A DNA stretch of 9,054 bases, from NCBI GenBank assembly GCA_023144875.1, contig JAGLEW010000196.1, forward strand, positions 1-9,054. Reading direction: 5' to 3'. This document shows positions 1-6,235 of the stretch, in pieces (position 1 is the first letter of the stretch; each line of letters begins with the position of its first letter). The DNA comes from Methylococcales bacterium. Its GTDB lineage: Bacteria > Pseudomonadota > Gammaproteobacteria > Methylococcales > Methylomonadaceae. The notes beneath the pieces are model-generated. The model made no database searches. It was given only the letters and a program-made list of their open reading frames with translations, and had not been told where the DNA came from. The translations under genes were made by a program, and so were the position numbers.

Positions 1-1
1 C

Positions 2-457
2 GAACATCCTGATTTACAAAATTTATCCTTTAAAATTGAGTTGGATAAAATTGGAAAAATTATTATGTCACCGACAAAAGTGTATTATTCGATCTATCAA
101 GGTCGATTATCTAATAAACTTTACACACAAACGCCATTGAAAAAGGGTGAAATTATTGTAGAGTGCGCTATAAAAACCAGTGAAGGTACAAAAGTTGCAG
201 ATGTTGCATGGGCATCCGAAGACAGGAAGGTTTTAATGTTTACTGAAACAGAATGTTCTGTCGCTCCTGAAATTTGTATTGAGGTGTTATCGGAGAGTAA
301 TACCAAGCAGGAAATGAAAACAAAACGTGCCTTGTATTTTGAAAGCGGGGCGCTTGAGGTATGGTTATGCAGTCCACAAGGGAAGTTAACTTTTTATAAT
401 ACCGATGGAAAACTTAAAAAATCAATGCTTGCGCCTAAGTTTCCCCATTCTATTTAA
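2..457 (+). CDS. Uma2 family (DUF820) putative endonuclease, 5'-truncated by window edge
   Basis: The frame is open back to the first complete codon at position 2, giving about 152 residues, so the gene starts outside the window. Internal TTG (41) or ATG (65) codons are unlikely to be the real start, because the residues before them (EHPDLQNLSFKIEL, then DKIGKIIMSPT) match the usual Uma2 N-terminal pattern 'NPDLRIE...G.IIIMSPT'. Other family signatures are VADVAWAS (the 'PDVAWV' acidic strand, here with Ala before the Asp), the EICIEVLSES strand, the KRALYFESGALEVWLCSP segment and a terminal S-x-L-x-P-x-FP element. Uma2 proteins have a PD-(D/E)XK-type nuclease fold, are common in cyanobacteria and some gammaproteobacteria, and have mostly unproven roles. 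Full-length members have about 185-190 residues, so roughly 35-40 are missing here. It lies 26 bases upstream of exbB and has no obvious functional link to it. The family call is firm; nuclease activity is inferred. Confidence 0.85.
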   Translation, partial: EHPDLQNLSFKIELDKIGKIIMSPTKVYYSIYQGRLSNKLYTQTPLKKGEIIVECAIKTSEGTKVADVAWASEDRKVLMFTETECSVAPEICIEVLSESNTKQEMKTKRALYFESGALEVWLCSPQGKLTFYNTDGKLKKSMLAPKFPHSI

Positions 458-467
458 CGTGTTAAAC

Positions 468-473
468 AGGAAA
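468..473 (+). promoter_or_regulatory. Ribosome binding site of exbB
   Basis: AGGAAA lies 10 bases before the ATG at 484. It is the clearest Shine-Dalgarno-like sequence in the operon; the downstream overlapping genes have only weak ones. This fits exbB being the first independently initiated cistron, with the later ones relying on coupling. Confidence 0.5.
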
Positions 474-483
474 TTTTAATTTT

Positions 484-1098
484 ATGTTTGAATTAATAAA
501 GAGCGGCGGTTGGATAATGTTTCCCATTATTCTTTGTTCAATTGCGGCGATGGCAATTGTTGGAGAACGCTTGTGGTCGTTAAACCGAAAAAAAATATTA
601 CCCCTACATCTTGTGCCTCAGATATGGAAAGAGGCGGAAAATAATCAGATTAATGAAAATACCATTAGACGATTGCGGAATGATTCACCGTTGGGGGTTA
701 TTTTAGCGACAGGGCTTGAAAATCGTCATTATGGACGCGAAATTATGAAGTCCAGTATTGAAGAATCAGGTCGGCAAGTGGTGCTTAAATTAGAGCGATT
801 TTTAAATACCCTTGGTACAATCGCGGCGATTACACCCTTACTCGGTTTACTGGGGACGGTTTTAGGAATGATTAAAGTGTTTGCCGCGATTACGATCAAT
901 GGTGTCGGTAATCCTACGGTTTTAGCGGGGGGGATTTCTGAAGCGTTGATTACTACGGCTGCAGGTTTAACTGTTGCTATTCCCAGTTTAATTTTTCATC
1001 GTTATTTTTCACGCTTAATTGATGAACATGTGTTAAAAATGGAAGAAGAATCCCTGAAATTAGTGGATATTATTCATGGCAACCGAGTTAGTAAGTAA
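484..1098 (+). CDS. exbB: MotA/TolQ/ExbB-family proton channel protein
   Basis: This is an inner-membrane subunit of an ExbB-ExbD-type complex, which uses proton flow to energise outer-membrane processes, classically through TonB. The 204 residues show three hydrophobic segments: about 10-28, about 108-135 and about 152-173. The second and third carry the family core, with IAAITPLLGLLGTVLGMI at 113-130 and GISEALITTAAGLTVAIP at 150-167. The cytoplasmic loop between segments 1 and 2 is charged, as expected. The length is normal for short ExbB proteins. The stop TAA shares one base with the exbD ATG at 1098, so the pair is very likely translationally coupled. No tonB or tolA is in the window, so the partner is unknown. 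TolQ is the main alternative; the short length and position next to lpxK favour the ExbB-like subgroup often found in lipid A gene clusters. Confidence 0.92.
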   Translation: MFELIKSGGWIMFPIILCSIAAMAIVGERLWSLNRKKILPLHLVPQIWKEAENNQINENTIRRLRNDSPLGVILATGLENRHYGREIMKSSIEESGRQVVLKLERFLNTLGTIAAITPLLGLLGTVLGMIKVFAAITINGVGNPTVLAGGISEALITTAAGLTVAIPSLIFHRYFSRLIDEHVLKMEEESLKLVDIIHGNRVSK

Positions 1099-1532
1099 TG
1101 AATTTTCATCCAAATAAACGCCCTCCATTGGAAATTAATTTAACCCCGATGATTGATGTGGTGTTTTTATTATTGATTTTTTTTATGGTTTCAACCACTT
1201 TCACTCGTGAAACAGGCTTAAATCTTGATTTACCCGAAGCGAAAGGTGATGTGACTACAACGGATAGCGCGGGCATTACCTTGTTGATTGACGCGAAAGG
1301 CAAATATTTTATTTCAACGACGGAAAATACCAAAGCTCAAATTGTTGACCCACGAATCACCACCTTAAGAAATGAATTAATAACGGTGATGGGTAATCGT
1401 CCTGAAACTCCGTTAGTGATTAGTGCTGATAATAAAACGCCGCATCAATTTGTGATTAAAGCGCTTGATACAGCCAGTCAAGCAGGGTTTAAGCGCATTG
1501 CTTTTGCCACCAAAGAACCGAAAAAGATATGA
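1098..1532 (+). CDS. exbD: ExbD/TolR family biopolymer transport protein
   Basis: This is the partner of the preceding ExbB: a single-pass inner-membrane protein with a periplasmic C-terminal domain. In the 144 residues, a short basic cytoplasmic tail (PNKRPP) is followed by LTPMIDVVFLLLIFFMVSTT at 15-34. This is the family signature, and Asp20 is the membrane-embedded residue expected to carry protons. The periplasmic part includes LNLDLPEA at 41-48 and a PLVISADNKTPH segment at 105-116, typical of the ExbD fold. The start overlaps the exbB stop by one base, and its own stop TGA overlaps the lpxK ATG (ATGA at 1529-1532). The function of such ExbBD pairs in lipid A operons is not settled; coupling to envelope or lipid transport is only an inference from context. 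Confidence 0.92.
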   Translation: MNFHPNKRPPLEINLTPMIDVVFLLLIFFMVSTTFTRETGLNLDLPEAKGDVTTTDSAGITLLIDAKGKYFISTTENTKAQIVDPRITTLRNELITVMGNRPETPLVISADNKTPHQFVIKALDTASQAGFKRIAFATKEPKKI

Positions 1533-2539
1533 TAAAAAAAACCTTAGAACGTTGGGTAAATACTATTTGGTATGATGGCTATTATATGGCGACGTGGTTG
1601 TCACCGTTTTCCTACCTTTATATTGATGTGGTGCGATTGAGGCGTTATTTATATCGGATGGGGGCCTTAAAAAGCGTGCGTTTTCCTGTTCCTGTGGTCA
1701 TTGTTGGTAATATTACGGTAGGCGGCACAGGAAAAACACCTTTGGTTATTTTTTTGGCGAAAGCGCTACAGAAAGAAGGGTTTAAAGTTGGAATTGTTAC
1801 GCGTGGGTATCGAGGTGAAAGTGATATATGGCCGCTTTTAGTTGATGAAAATACCTCACCGAAACAGGCGGGTGATGAAGCGGTTTTAATTGCTAGAGAA
1901 ACGAACTGTCCTGTTGCGGCGGCTCCGTTGCGAGTCGAAGCAGTTCAGTTATTATTAGATCAAAAAAAATGTGATGTTATTTTAGCCGATGATGGTTTGC
2001 AACATTATGCGTTACGACGTGATATTGAAATTATTGTGATTGATGGTATTCGTCGTTTTGGGAATAACTTTTTTCTCCCTTGTGGCCCTTTACGTGAACC
2101 GCAAGAGCGTATTAGGGACGTCAATTTTGTGATTAATAATGGCGGTGAAACACAGGATGATGAAATACCTATGACAATGGTTGCCGATTTTGCGGTGAAT
2201 TTGGTGACGAAAGAGAAAAAACCTTTGTCTCAATTTAACGAACAGACGTGTCATGCTGTGGCGGGTATTGGTCATCCGCAACGTTTTTTCGATTTACTGA
2301 AAAGTCACGGACTAAAAACAAACAATCACAGCTTTGCCGATCATCATGACTTTAAAGCGCGTCATATTATCTTTAAGGATAATTTATCGGTTCTAATGAC
2401 GGAAAAGGATGCGATAAAATGTCGTGACATTGCAACTGAACAGCATTGGTCAGTGCCAATAAAACCAGAACTCCCTTCGTCTTTTTTAAATCATTTTTTA
2501 ACTTTACTTAAACAAAAACATGGACAAAAAATTACTTGA
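1529..2539 (+). CDS. lpxK: Tetraacyldisaccharide 4'-kinase (lipid A biosynthesis)
   Basis: LpxK phosphorylates the 4' position of the tetraacylated disaccharide 1-phosphate with ATP, giving lipid IVA at the cytoplasmic face of the inner membrane. The 336 residues fit the usual length. The N-terminal region (about 12-35) is hydrophobic/aromatic, consistent with the membrane-associating helix of the family. The Walker A loop is GNITVGGTGKT at 60-70. It is followed by TRGYRG at 91-96, AGDEA at 114-118, DDGLQH at 154-159 (catalytic/Mg region), GPLREP at 186-191, AGIGHPQRFF at 245-254, DHHDF at 271-275 and MTEKDAIK at 290-297. All expected motifs are present, so the enzyme should be active. The start overlaps exbD by 4 bases. 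The 3' end overlaps the Trm112-like gene by 20 bases. The product feeds KDO transfer, which needs the KdsB product encoded two genes downstream. Confidence 0.97.
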   Translation: MIKKTLERWVNTIWYDGYYMATWLSPFSYLYIDVVRLRRYLYRMGALKSVRFPVPVVIVGNITVGGTGKTPLVIFLAKALQKEGFKVGIVTRGYRGESDIWPLLVDENTSPKQAGDEAVLIARETNCPVAAAPLRVEAVQLLLDQKKCDVILADDGLQHYALRRDIEIIVIDGIRRFGNNFFLPCGPLREPQERIRDVNFVINNGGETQDDEIPMTMVADFAVNLVTKEKKPLSQFNEQTCHAVAGIGHPQRFFDLLKSHGLKTNNHSFADHHDFKARHIIFKDNLSVLMTEKDAIKCRDIATEQHWSVPIKPELPSSFLNHFLTLLKQKHGQKIT

Positions 2540-2711
2540 TATTCTCGCATGCCCTTTGTGTAAAAGCCCTTTAATTTATAAAGCCGAACAACAAGAATTA
2601 TTATGTAAGGCTGATGGTTTGGCTTTTCCTGTGCATGATGGTATTCCTGTTATGTTGCAAGACGAATCCCGTACTCTTTCAGAAGATGAAATGGATGCAT
2701 TGCATCAATGA
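2520..2711 (+). CDS. Trm112/YcaR family small zinc-ribbon-like protein
   Basis: This 63-residue protein closely resembles E. coli YcaR in pattern: MDxxLLxIxACPxC at the N-terminus, QELLCKADGLAFPV in the middle and DGIPVML near the end. Cys11, Cys14 and Cys29 are seen. The fourth zinc-ligand Cys of a classical ribbon is absent, as in YcaR, so metal binding is uncertain. Homologues in eukaryotes and archaea (Trm112) are methyltransferase activators; the bacterial role is unclear, although the gene lies between lpxK and kdsB in many gammaproteobacteria. The start at 2520 lies inside lpxK (20-base overlap in another frame) with little Shine-Dalgarno signal, which points to translation coupled to lpxK. 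The stop TGA overlaps the kdsB ATG by 4 bases. Confidence 0.93.
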   Translation: MDKKLLDILACPLCKSPLIYKAEQQELLCKADGLAFPVHDGIPVMLQDESRTLSEDEMDALHQ

Positions 2712-3466
2712 TACCGTTTAAAGTTGTTATTCCCGCGCGTTATAATTCCAGTCGTTTACCTGGTAAACCACTGTTAGATATTGGGGGAAAAACAATGATC
2801 GCACGAGTTTGCGAGCAAGCACTAAAAGCAGGTGCAGAAGAAATTGTAGTGGCAACCGATGATGAACGTATTTATACGGAAGTTAAAAAACAAGCGATTG
2901 CGGTGATGATGACACAAAAAAATCATCAAAGTGGGACTGAACGTATTGCGGAAGTTGCAACTGTTTTAAATTGGGATGATGATGCTATTATTGTTAATTT
3001 ACAAGGGGATGAGCCTTTAATTTCACCTGATTATATTAGGGCTGTCGCGGAAACTTTAGCACGTCAAACACGTGCAAATACAGCAACTTTAGCGGCTAAC
3101 ATCACAGATTCAGAGGCGATTTTTAACTCAAATACGGTGAAAGTGGTGACCGATAAACACGGTTATGCGCTTTATTTTAGCCGTGCACCGATTCCGTGGG
3201 ACAGAGATCAATTTAAAACATTAAAGCCTCCAGTCTCTTTTAAACCTTATTTACGTCATATTGGTTTGTACAGTTATCGCGTTGATTTTTTAAAGCGCTA
3301 TTGTCAATGGGAAACACCATTACTAGAACGCATAGAAGCGTTGGAGCAACTACGAATTTTATGGTATGGGGAGGCAATTGTCGTAAAAATAGTGGAAAAA
3401 ACGCCTGAGGCTGGAATTGATACCTTAGACGATTTAATCAGAGTTCAACAGTCGTTTTTATCTTAA
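2708..3466 (+). CDS. kdsB: 3-deoxy-manno-octulosonate cytidylyltransferase (CMP-KDO synthetase)
   Basis: KdsB couples CTP and KDO to CMP-KDO, the activated sugar used by WaaA to attach KDO to lipid IVA in the cytoplasm. The 252 residues match the family length. The nucleotide-binding start IPARYNSSRLPGKPL is at 8-22. It is followed by ATDDERI at 49-55, SGTERI at 75-80, LQGDEPL at 98-104 (Asp101 a Mg ligand), FSRAPIPWDR at 157-166, LRHIGLYSYR at 182-191, LERIEALEQLR at 206-216 and GIDTLDDL at 236-243 (Asp238 the second Mg ligand by family analogy). All motifs are intact. The start at 2708 overlaps the Trm112-like stop. It ends the overlapping gene chain; the next gene begins 40 bases later without a visible terminator, so read-through is plausible. 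Confidence 0.97.
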   Translation: MIPFKVVIPARYNSSRLPGKPLLDIGGKTMIARVCEQALKAGAEEIVVATDDERIYTEVKKQAIAVMMTQKNHQSGTERIAEVATVLNWDDDAIIVNLQGDEPLISPDYIRAVAETLARQTRANTATLAANITDSEAIFNSNTVKVVTDKHGYALYFSRAPIPWDRDQFKTLKPPVSFKPYLRHIGLYSYRVDFLKRYCQWETPLLERIEALEQLRILWYGEAIVVKIVEKTPEAGIDTLDDLIRVQQSFLS

Positions 3467-3506
3467 AGTGCATGAGGGTATTTGGGTTATTGCTAAATAA
3501 AAAATT

Positions 3507-4493
3507 ATGCCTAAAATGAGTCATATCAATGTACTGGAAAAGTATGATGAACATCATGATGCCATTCATCATTTACTGGCTTCTATATTAGGTTGTTTTC
3601 ATCATGAACGCATCTTTGATCAGTCCCCCAAAGATTTAAGCCGTTTTTTAAACTCCTTAAGCCGTTATTACCCCTTTATTAGTATTTTATATTTGCTGGA
3701 TAAAAACGGAAAACAAATTTGTAAAAATATTCCTGGAAAAAAATTTCAAGGCGTTTCTAAAAAAGGCGAAGGCATTGATCGCAGTAAGCGCCCGTATTTT
3801 TTATCGGCAACAAAAAGTGATTGTCCTGTCATTACGGGGCCTTATTTATCAAGTATAGGGCGTAGGCTGTGTCTGTCGGCAAGTATAAAAATATACGATG
3901 AAAATGGCGATACCTTTGGTTATTTGGTGTTGGATATTGATTTAGATGCCACGCTTAACTTTTTTACAGGTGAAGACAAGCGTATTTATTTTGAGCCGTA
4001 TTTTAAAGTGGTGTACACCTTAATTGTCATTGGCTTATTTATATTTTCATTTATTTTACTGTATTCAGCAGGGATTAAAGCAATCAATGTTTTTACCGCT
4101 ATGATTAGAGATGATAATGAAATTGAAATTCCTTTTCAAGTGGTGGTTTATCTAACGCTTGCCTTAGCTATTTTTGATTTGGGAAAAACCATTTTAGAAG
4201 AGGAAGTCTTGCTTTATAAAGACTTGTCTCAACACAGTTCAACACGGCGAACAATTACACGATTTATTGCTGCTATTATTATTGCGGTTTCTTTTGAAGC
4301 CTTAATGATGGTGTTTAAGGCGGCACTTTATCATAAGGAATATGATGTGTTGGCAGCGGTTTGGATGATATTAGCGGTGAGCGCTCTATTAACGAGTCTT
4401 GCGGTTTATGGTTATCTTGGGAGTAAAACGGAGACGTTATTAATGCAACTGCCTAAATCGGATAAAAAAGAGAAGACACCGCTCAATAAATAA
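3507..4493 (+). CDS. PDC/Cache-like sensor domain protein with four C-terminal membrane helices
   Basis: This 328-residue protein is recognised only at domain level. Residues about 55-150 read as a PDC (PhoQ-DcuS-CitA/Cache-type) sensor: a strand with LYLLDKNGKQI (61-71), the DRSKRPYF motif (91-98), GPYLSS (111-116), then SASIKIYDENGD...GYLVLDIDL. Hydrophobic segments follow at about 168-187, 210-227, 251-270 and 280-302. There is no signal peptide or membrane helix before the PDC domain, unlike most Cache sensors. Arginines between helices 2 and 3 (Arg247, 248, 252) and the Lys-rich tail favour an N-in/C-in topology, placing the PDC domain in the cytoplasm. No HAMP, kinase, GGDEF, EAL or methyl-accepting domain is seen. 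The N-terminus has three His-His pairs (16-17, 21-22, 32-33). ATG at 3507 is chosen as the longest start; ATG at 3516 is equally possible and neither has a good Shine-Dalgarno. It lies 40 bases after kdsB. The function is unknown. Confidence 0.75.
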   Translation: MPKMSHINVLEKYDEHHDAIHHLLASILGCFHHERIFDQSPKDLSRFLNSLSRYYPFISILYLLDKNGKQICKNIPGKKFQGVSKKGEGIDRSKRPYFLSATKSDCPVITGPYLSSIGRRLCLSASIKIYDENGDTFGYLVLDIDLDATLNFFTGEDKRIYFEPYFKVVYTLIVIGLFIFSFILLYSAGIKAINVFTAMIRDDNEIEIPFQVVVYLTLALAIFDLGKTILEEEVLLYKDLSQHSSTRRTITRFIAAIIIAVSFEALMMVFKAALYHKEYDVLAAVWMILAVSALLTSLAVYGYLGSKTETLLMQLPKSDKKEKTPLNK

Positions 4494-4667
4494 GTATTTT
4501 CATTCGCTTCCCTCATCTATGCTTCGTCTTGAAAGCTTTCATTATCTCTACAACGTCATCATGATATTATAATGAACTTTTTTTAAAAAAATCAACGCAT
4601 TCAATGAAAACTAATCGACCGTTATATTTTTTGTCTACGCTGATAGATAAGCAACGATATTAGCGAT
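4494..4667. other. Intergenic region between PDC-sensor gene and TpsB gene
   Basis: This 174-base non-coding gap is the largest in the window and separates the envelope operon from the secretion locus. It holds a 10-base palindrome GAAAGCTTTC at 4531-4540, the palindrome ATCATGAT at 4558-4565, a perfect TATAAT at 4568-4573, and a T7-A7 run at 4578-4591. None forms a GC-rich hairpin followed by a U-tract, so I see no convincing intrinsic terminator. It is the natural place for a promoter of the two-partner secretion genes. Confidence 0.6.
4545..4573 (+). promoter_or_regulatory. Candidate promoter for the two-partner secretion genes
   Basis: A perfect -10 hexamer TATAAT lies at 4568-4573, about 95 bases before the tpsB-type ATG. 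At the ideal 17-base spacing the -35 position (4545-4550) reads TCTCTA, a poor match to TTGACA. If real, the promoter may need an activator. The GAAAGCTTTC palindrome at 4531-4540, just upstream of the -35 position, is a possible operator-like site. In an AT-rich gap a TATAAT can arise by chance, so confidence is low. Confidence 0.33.
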
Positions 4668-6221
4668 ATGTTAAAAAAAATAGTATTTATTTGGATTGTT
4701 AGTTTTCATTTAATTTCTCTCTGTCGTGCCGAATCTCAACCAGAAATTCGTTTTTTTATTAAAAAATTTTTGGTTCAAGGTCATACGCCGTTATCCGCTG
4801 AAACAATAGCAACCATCATAAATCCCTACCAAGATAAATCCTATAATTTAGGACAGTTACAAACCGTTGCCAAAGCATTAGAACAGGCGATTCGAGCGGC
4901 AGGTTATTCATTTTACCGTGTTGTGTTACCGCCACAAACGTTAAGTGGTGATGAAATTAAGTTACAGGTTATTTCCTTTGCCTTAAATGACATTGAAATA
5001 AAAGACAGTAACTATTTTGATAAAGCGAATATCTTAGCCAGCCTACCCGCGTTAAAAATTGGAAAGTCTCCCAATATGGTAGACATCAATAATGGGCTGA
5101 AAATGAGCAATAAACATCCTTTTAAGGATATAACACTCACTTTTAAGCAAAATGAGCATACGCCTGACACAATTAACGCTAAAATTACCGTAAAAGAACA
5201 GCGACCCTATCAAGCTTTTTTAATGTTCAATAATACGGGGACGAAACGGACGGGTGATTTTAGAATAACCGCGGCATTACAGCATGGCAATTTGTGGAAT
5301 CTAGATCATCAATTGAGTGTGAGTTATACGACCTCTCCCGATCATTTTAACAGTGTGATGCAATATGGGATTAATTACAGTTTGCCGCTTTATTCACTTA
5401 AGGGTTGGTTGAAAGCCTATTATGCTTTTTCTGATGTGGATAACGGTATTATTGCGAATGATTTTTCAGTCACAGGTTCTGGGGAAATGTATGGCTTGCA
5501 CTATCAACAATTGTTGCCAACGATAGGCGCTTATCAACATTGGCTGGAAGTCGGCATTGACAACCATTTTTTCATCAATGACGTTAAATTTTTAGAGACC
5601 CCCATCGGTAATAGTGTGCGCTCAGTCCCTGTGAATATTTTGTATCATGGGGAATACCCATGGGAATATGCCCAAATTAATTATCACATTCAATGGCTAG
5701 GCAATACGGGGCTAGGAGGGCATAATGATCAGGCATCTTATCAAAACGCTCGTTTTGGTGCTCGAAAAAATTGGCAGTTACTTCGGTATGGTTTTAATGT
5801 CAGTGCAAATTTTGAGCAATGGGCTTTAAAACTTAATTTAAGCGGGCAATATAGCGGACAAACGATTATTTCTGGTGAACAGTTTGGAATAGGTGGTAGT
5901 CGTAGCGTTAGAGGTTATTCCGAGCGTGAAACCAGTGCCGATTCTGGTGAGGCTTTAAATGTAGAGCTTTATACACCAAGGTGGTATGGCGTTAATTTCG
6001 TTGGTTTTTACGATGTGGGGCATGGTCATCAACAAAGTGTTTTAGCGAATGAATCCAAAGATTGGACCTTAAGCAGTATTGGTCTAGGGGTTCGGTGGCA
6101 ATGGAAACAGGCTGTTTTTACGTCGATTGATTTTGCACATGCACTTGATGAAGGTATTCAGGTCAATGGAACTCACAGTGGTACGAATAGAATCCACGCA
6201 AATTTGATGTTTCGTTTTTAA
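4668..6221 (+). CDS. Two-partner secretion outer-membrane transporter TpsB (ShlB/FhaC/HecB family)
   Basis: This Omp85-superfamily protein exports the adjacent TpsA across the outer membrane. The 517 residues begin with a signal peptide (KK, then a hydrophobic core, probable cleavage after Ala21). POTRA1 spans about 28-102 (FLVQGHTPLSAETI, then a GY...RVVLPPQ strand pair) and POTRA2 about 105-177 (LNDIEI to AKITVKEQRP). The 16-strand barrel starts at about 180 with FNNTGTKRTGDFR (187-199), matching the family pattern 'DNxGxxxTGxxR'. The L6-loop motif GIGGSRSVRGY at 407-417 contains the conserved VRGY, essential in FhaC-type proteins. The chain ends in Phe517 (MFRF), the aromatic C-terminus expected for BAM-dependent barrel insertion. 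POTRA1 starts only about 7 residues after the predicted cleavage site, so the N-terminal plug helix of FhaC seems absent. The Shine-Dalgarno before ATG 4668 is weak. The TpsA gene starts 14 bases downstream. Confidence 0.94.
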   Translation: MLKKIVFIWIVSFHLISLCRAESQPEIRFFIKKFLVQGHTPLSAETIATIINPYQDKSYNLGQLQTVAKALEQAIRAAGYSFYRVVLPPQTLSGDEIKLQVISFALNDIEIKDSNYFDKANILASLPALKIGKSPNMVDINNGLKMSNKHPFKDITLTFKQNEHTPDTINAKITVKEQRPYQAFLMFNNTGTKRTGDFRITAALQHGNLWNLDHQLSVSYTTSPDHFNSVMQYGINYSLPLYSLKGWLKAYYAFSDVDNGIIANDFSVTGSGEMYGLHYQQLLPTIGAYQHWLEVGIDNHFFINDVKFLETPIGNSVRSVPVNILYHGEYPWEYAQINYHIQWLGNTGLGGHNDQASYQNARFGARKNWQLLRYGFNVSANFEQWALKLNLSGQYSGQTIISGEQFGIGGSRSVRGYSERETSADSGEALNVELYTPRWYGVNFVGFYDVGHGHQQSVLANESKDWTLSSIGLGVRWQWKQAVFTSIDFAHALDEGIQVNGTHSGTNRIHANLMFRF

Positions 6222-6235
6222 TATAAGTGACTATT

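Noticed and set aside
121..306. Minus-strand frame opposite the Uma2 gene
   Set aside because: The + strand frame has clear Uma2 motifs; the reverse frame has no family signature.
4531..4591. GAAAGCTTTC palindrome and T7-A7 run as an intrinsic terminator
   Set aside because: The palindrome has no loop, low GC and no following U-tract; the T7-A7 run is AT-only and self-complementary without a GC stem.
4710..4733. Possible lipobox in the TpsB signal peptide (LISLC, Cys19)
   Set aside because: The residue before Cys is Leu, not Gly/Ala/Ser, and TpsB proteins are barrels rather than lipoproteins; ordinary cleavage after Ala21 fits better.
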